Of a stretch of DNA of 42,411 bases, positions 41,932 to 42,411 are shown one piece after another. Each line of letters begins with the position of its first letter. Positions within the stretch are counted from its first letter, which is position 1. The position numbers and the translations under genes were made by a program. The stretch is taken from positions 1 to 42,411 of the forward strand of contig JAWOBX010000134.1 in the NCBI GenBank assembly GCA_046484125.1, in the 5' to 3' direction. Source of the DNA: JBGLNL01 sp046484125. Its GTDB lineage: Bacteria; Chloroflexota; Dehalococcoidia; SZUA-161; SpSt-899. The notes beneath the pieces were generated by a model. That model was not told the origin of the DNA. It made no database searches and worked only from the letters and a program-made list of their open reading frames with translations.

Positions 41932-42183
41932 GTGTAATGTCCCTGACGCTTCTGTACGAGTGTTGGGTGGTGGCGGGGATAAGGTTGAGTATTTGAGGAG
42001 ACTCTTTTAGTAATTGGCGACTTCGCCCGGTCTGGGGGTGCCCCCAGATTCAGCTTTCCTCAAGACCGGGGAATTAAAAGGGGTTGATCATAGTTTCCTT
42101 GAATACAATTAATGTCAGTGAAAGTCTGGTTATTTATTGGACGTTCTAGTGTACTGTCCCTAAGGCTTCTATACAGATGTTGG
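41932..42183 (+). repeat. Pair of 35-bp imperfect direct repeats
   Basis: 41932-41966 and 42149-42183 agree at 28 of 35 positions. Both contain GTCCCT and TTCT and end in TGTTGG. They are 217 bp apart start to start and enclose the nested hairpin. Confidence 0.6.
42026..42070. other. Nested or alternative hairpins
   Basis: An outer pairing CCCGGTCT (42026-42033) with AGACCGGG (42063-42070), and an inner pairing TCTGGGGG (42031-42038) with CCCCCAGA (42041-42048). The two overlap at TCT, so full pairing of both at once is impossible; they could be alternative folds. No T-tract follows. Confidence 0.5.
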
Positions 42184-42209
42184 AGCAATGCTCTTTTCAC
42201 CGCATTGCT
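42184..42209. repeat. 8-bp inverted repeat
   Basis: AGCAATGC (42184-42191) and GCATTGCT (42202-42209) form a perfect stem with a 10-nt loop, directly after the second direct repeat. Confidence 0.45.
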
Positions 42210-42237
42210 TCACTAAAAAAGCTGGCCCACCGGTAAC

Positions 42238-42257
42238 GCACTCGCAATTGCGAGTGC
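42238..42257. promoter_or_regulatory. Perfect 20-bp palindrome
   Basis: GCACTCGCAATTGCGAGTGC is fully self-complementary. Such sites often bind dimeric regulators or resolvases; no adjacent gene shows which. Confidence 0.4.
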
Positions 42258-42411
42258 TGAAGGAGATTAGGACATTGGGAGCCTGCTGGCAGGGCGGGGA
42301 AAGAGGTGGTCGGGACAATGATATTTTCCCTCATAAGTTTTGCTGGATATTTTTGACAGTTAATTCTCATCCAGGCTGATGGTCAGGGGAACGACGTGCA
42401 GATGATTGGAG

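Larger units (their letters stand above)
41507..42411. other. Gene-poor structured region at window end
   Basis: About 900 bp. The short frames present lack ribosome sites and family motifs. The stretch contains a pair of direct repeats (41932-41966 and 42149-42183), a nested hairpin (42026-42070), an 8-bp hairpin (42184-42209) and a perfect 20-bp palindrome (42238-42257). It may be the remains of a mobile element or carry a structured RNA. Confidence 0.5.

Noticed and set aside
41932..42183. Intact insertion sequence
   Set aside because: The repeats are direct and imperfect and no transposase frame lies between them.
42188..42379. 63-residue plus-strand frame at the right end
   Set aside because: No ribosome site, no family features, and it runs across a palindrome and hairpin.

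Overview
The window looks like a chromosomal piece from an anaerobic bacterium of moderate GC content. Superoxide reductase, several ferritin-like proteins, a DMSO-reductase-family molybdenum/tungsten enzyme, ferredoxin/GltD-type electron carriers and a radical-SAM enzyme point to a strict anaerobe. The many short-chain dehydrogenases, MaoC hydratases, a class III CoA-transferase and a methylamine-methyltransferase homologue are reminiscent of Chloroflexota (Dehalococcoidia) or similar sediment anaerobes. That placement is an inference from gene content; no rRNA marker is present.

Region 1 (1-17.9 kb) is an acyl-CoA catabolic or remodelling island. Fifteen genes on the minus strand run from a HMG-CoA-synthase-like/DUF35 fusion (15670) through a thiolase, a hydroxyacyl-CoA-dehydrogenase-like SDR, a pair of MaoC hydratases, an orphan cytoplasmic Mo/W oxidoreductase, another SDR, an orphan branched-chain-amino-acid-type binding lipoprotein, a CoA-transferase, two more MaoC proteins, a coupled 38-residue ORF, a non-pyrrolysine MtmB-family methyltransferase and an SDR, to a ferredoxin and a GltD-like flavoprotein cut by the window edge. 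A divergent MarR regulator, a fourth SDR and a gamma-carbonic-anhydrase/PaaY-like protein follow on the plus strand. A sigma70-type promoter with a dyad in its spacer lies in the divergent gap. Together these suggest import of an organic acid, CoA activation, hydration/dehydrogenation, C-C cleavage and electron disposal. The substrate cannot be read from the sequence.

Region 2 (18.1-31.2 kb) holds a tRNA-Arg(CCT) unit with clear promoter and terminator, superoxide reductase, a SHOCT membrane protein, L-lactate dehydrogenase, an FNR-like flavoprotein, a CopB-type copper ATPase, a membrane protein with two HX13H haem-binding pairs, ChaB, MscS and PfkB. Convergent to these are pyruvate kinase, a PfpI protein, glutamate dehydrogenase and a lipoamide-dehydrogenase-like enzyme. 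This is fermentative central carbon metabolism mixed with redox, metal and osmotic defence.

Region 3 (31.4-39.0 kb) is a stress-protein block bounded by two inverted, roughly 95% identical copies of a 250-270 bp dispersed repeat. Inside are three ferritin-like proteins, an AmrS-type radical-SAM enzyme, a GYD protein, a CBS-pair protein, Hsp20, a small conserved protein and a sigma70-family factor with a long non-conserved insert.

Region 4 (39.0-42.4 kb) has small genes: two uncharacterised proteins, a stand-alone C-terminal piece of a cysteine hydrolase, two zinc-ribbon proteins and a SAM methyltransferase. It ends in about 900 bp without a convincing gene but rich in inverted and direct repeats.
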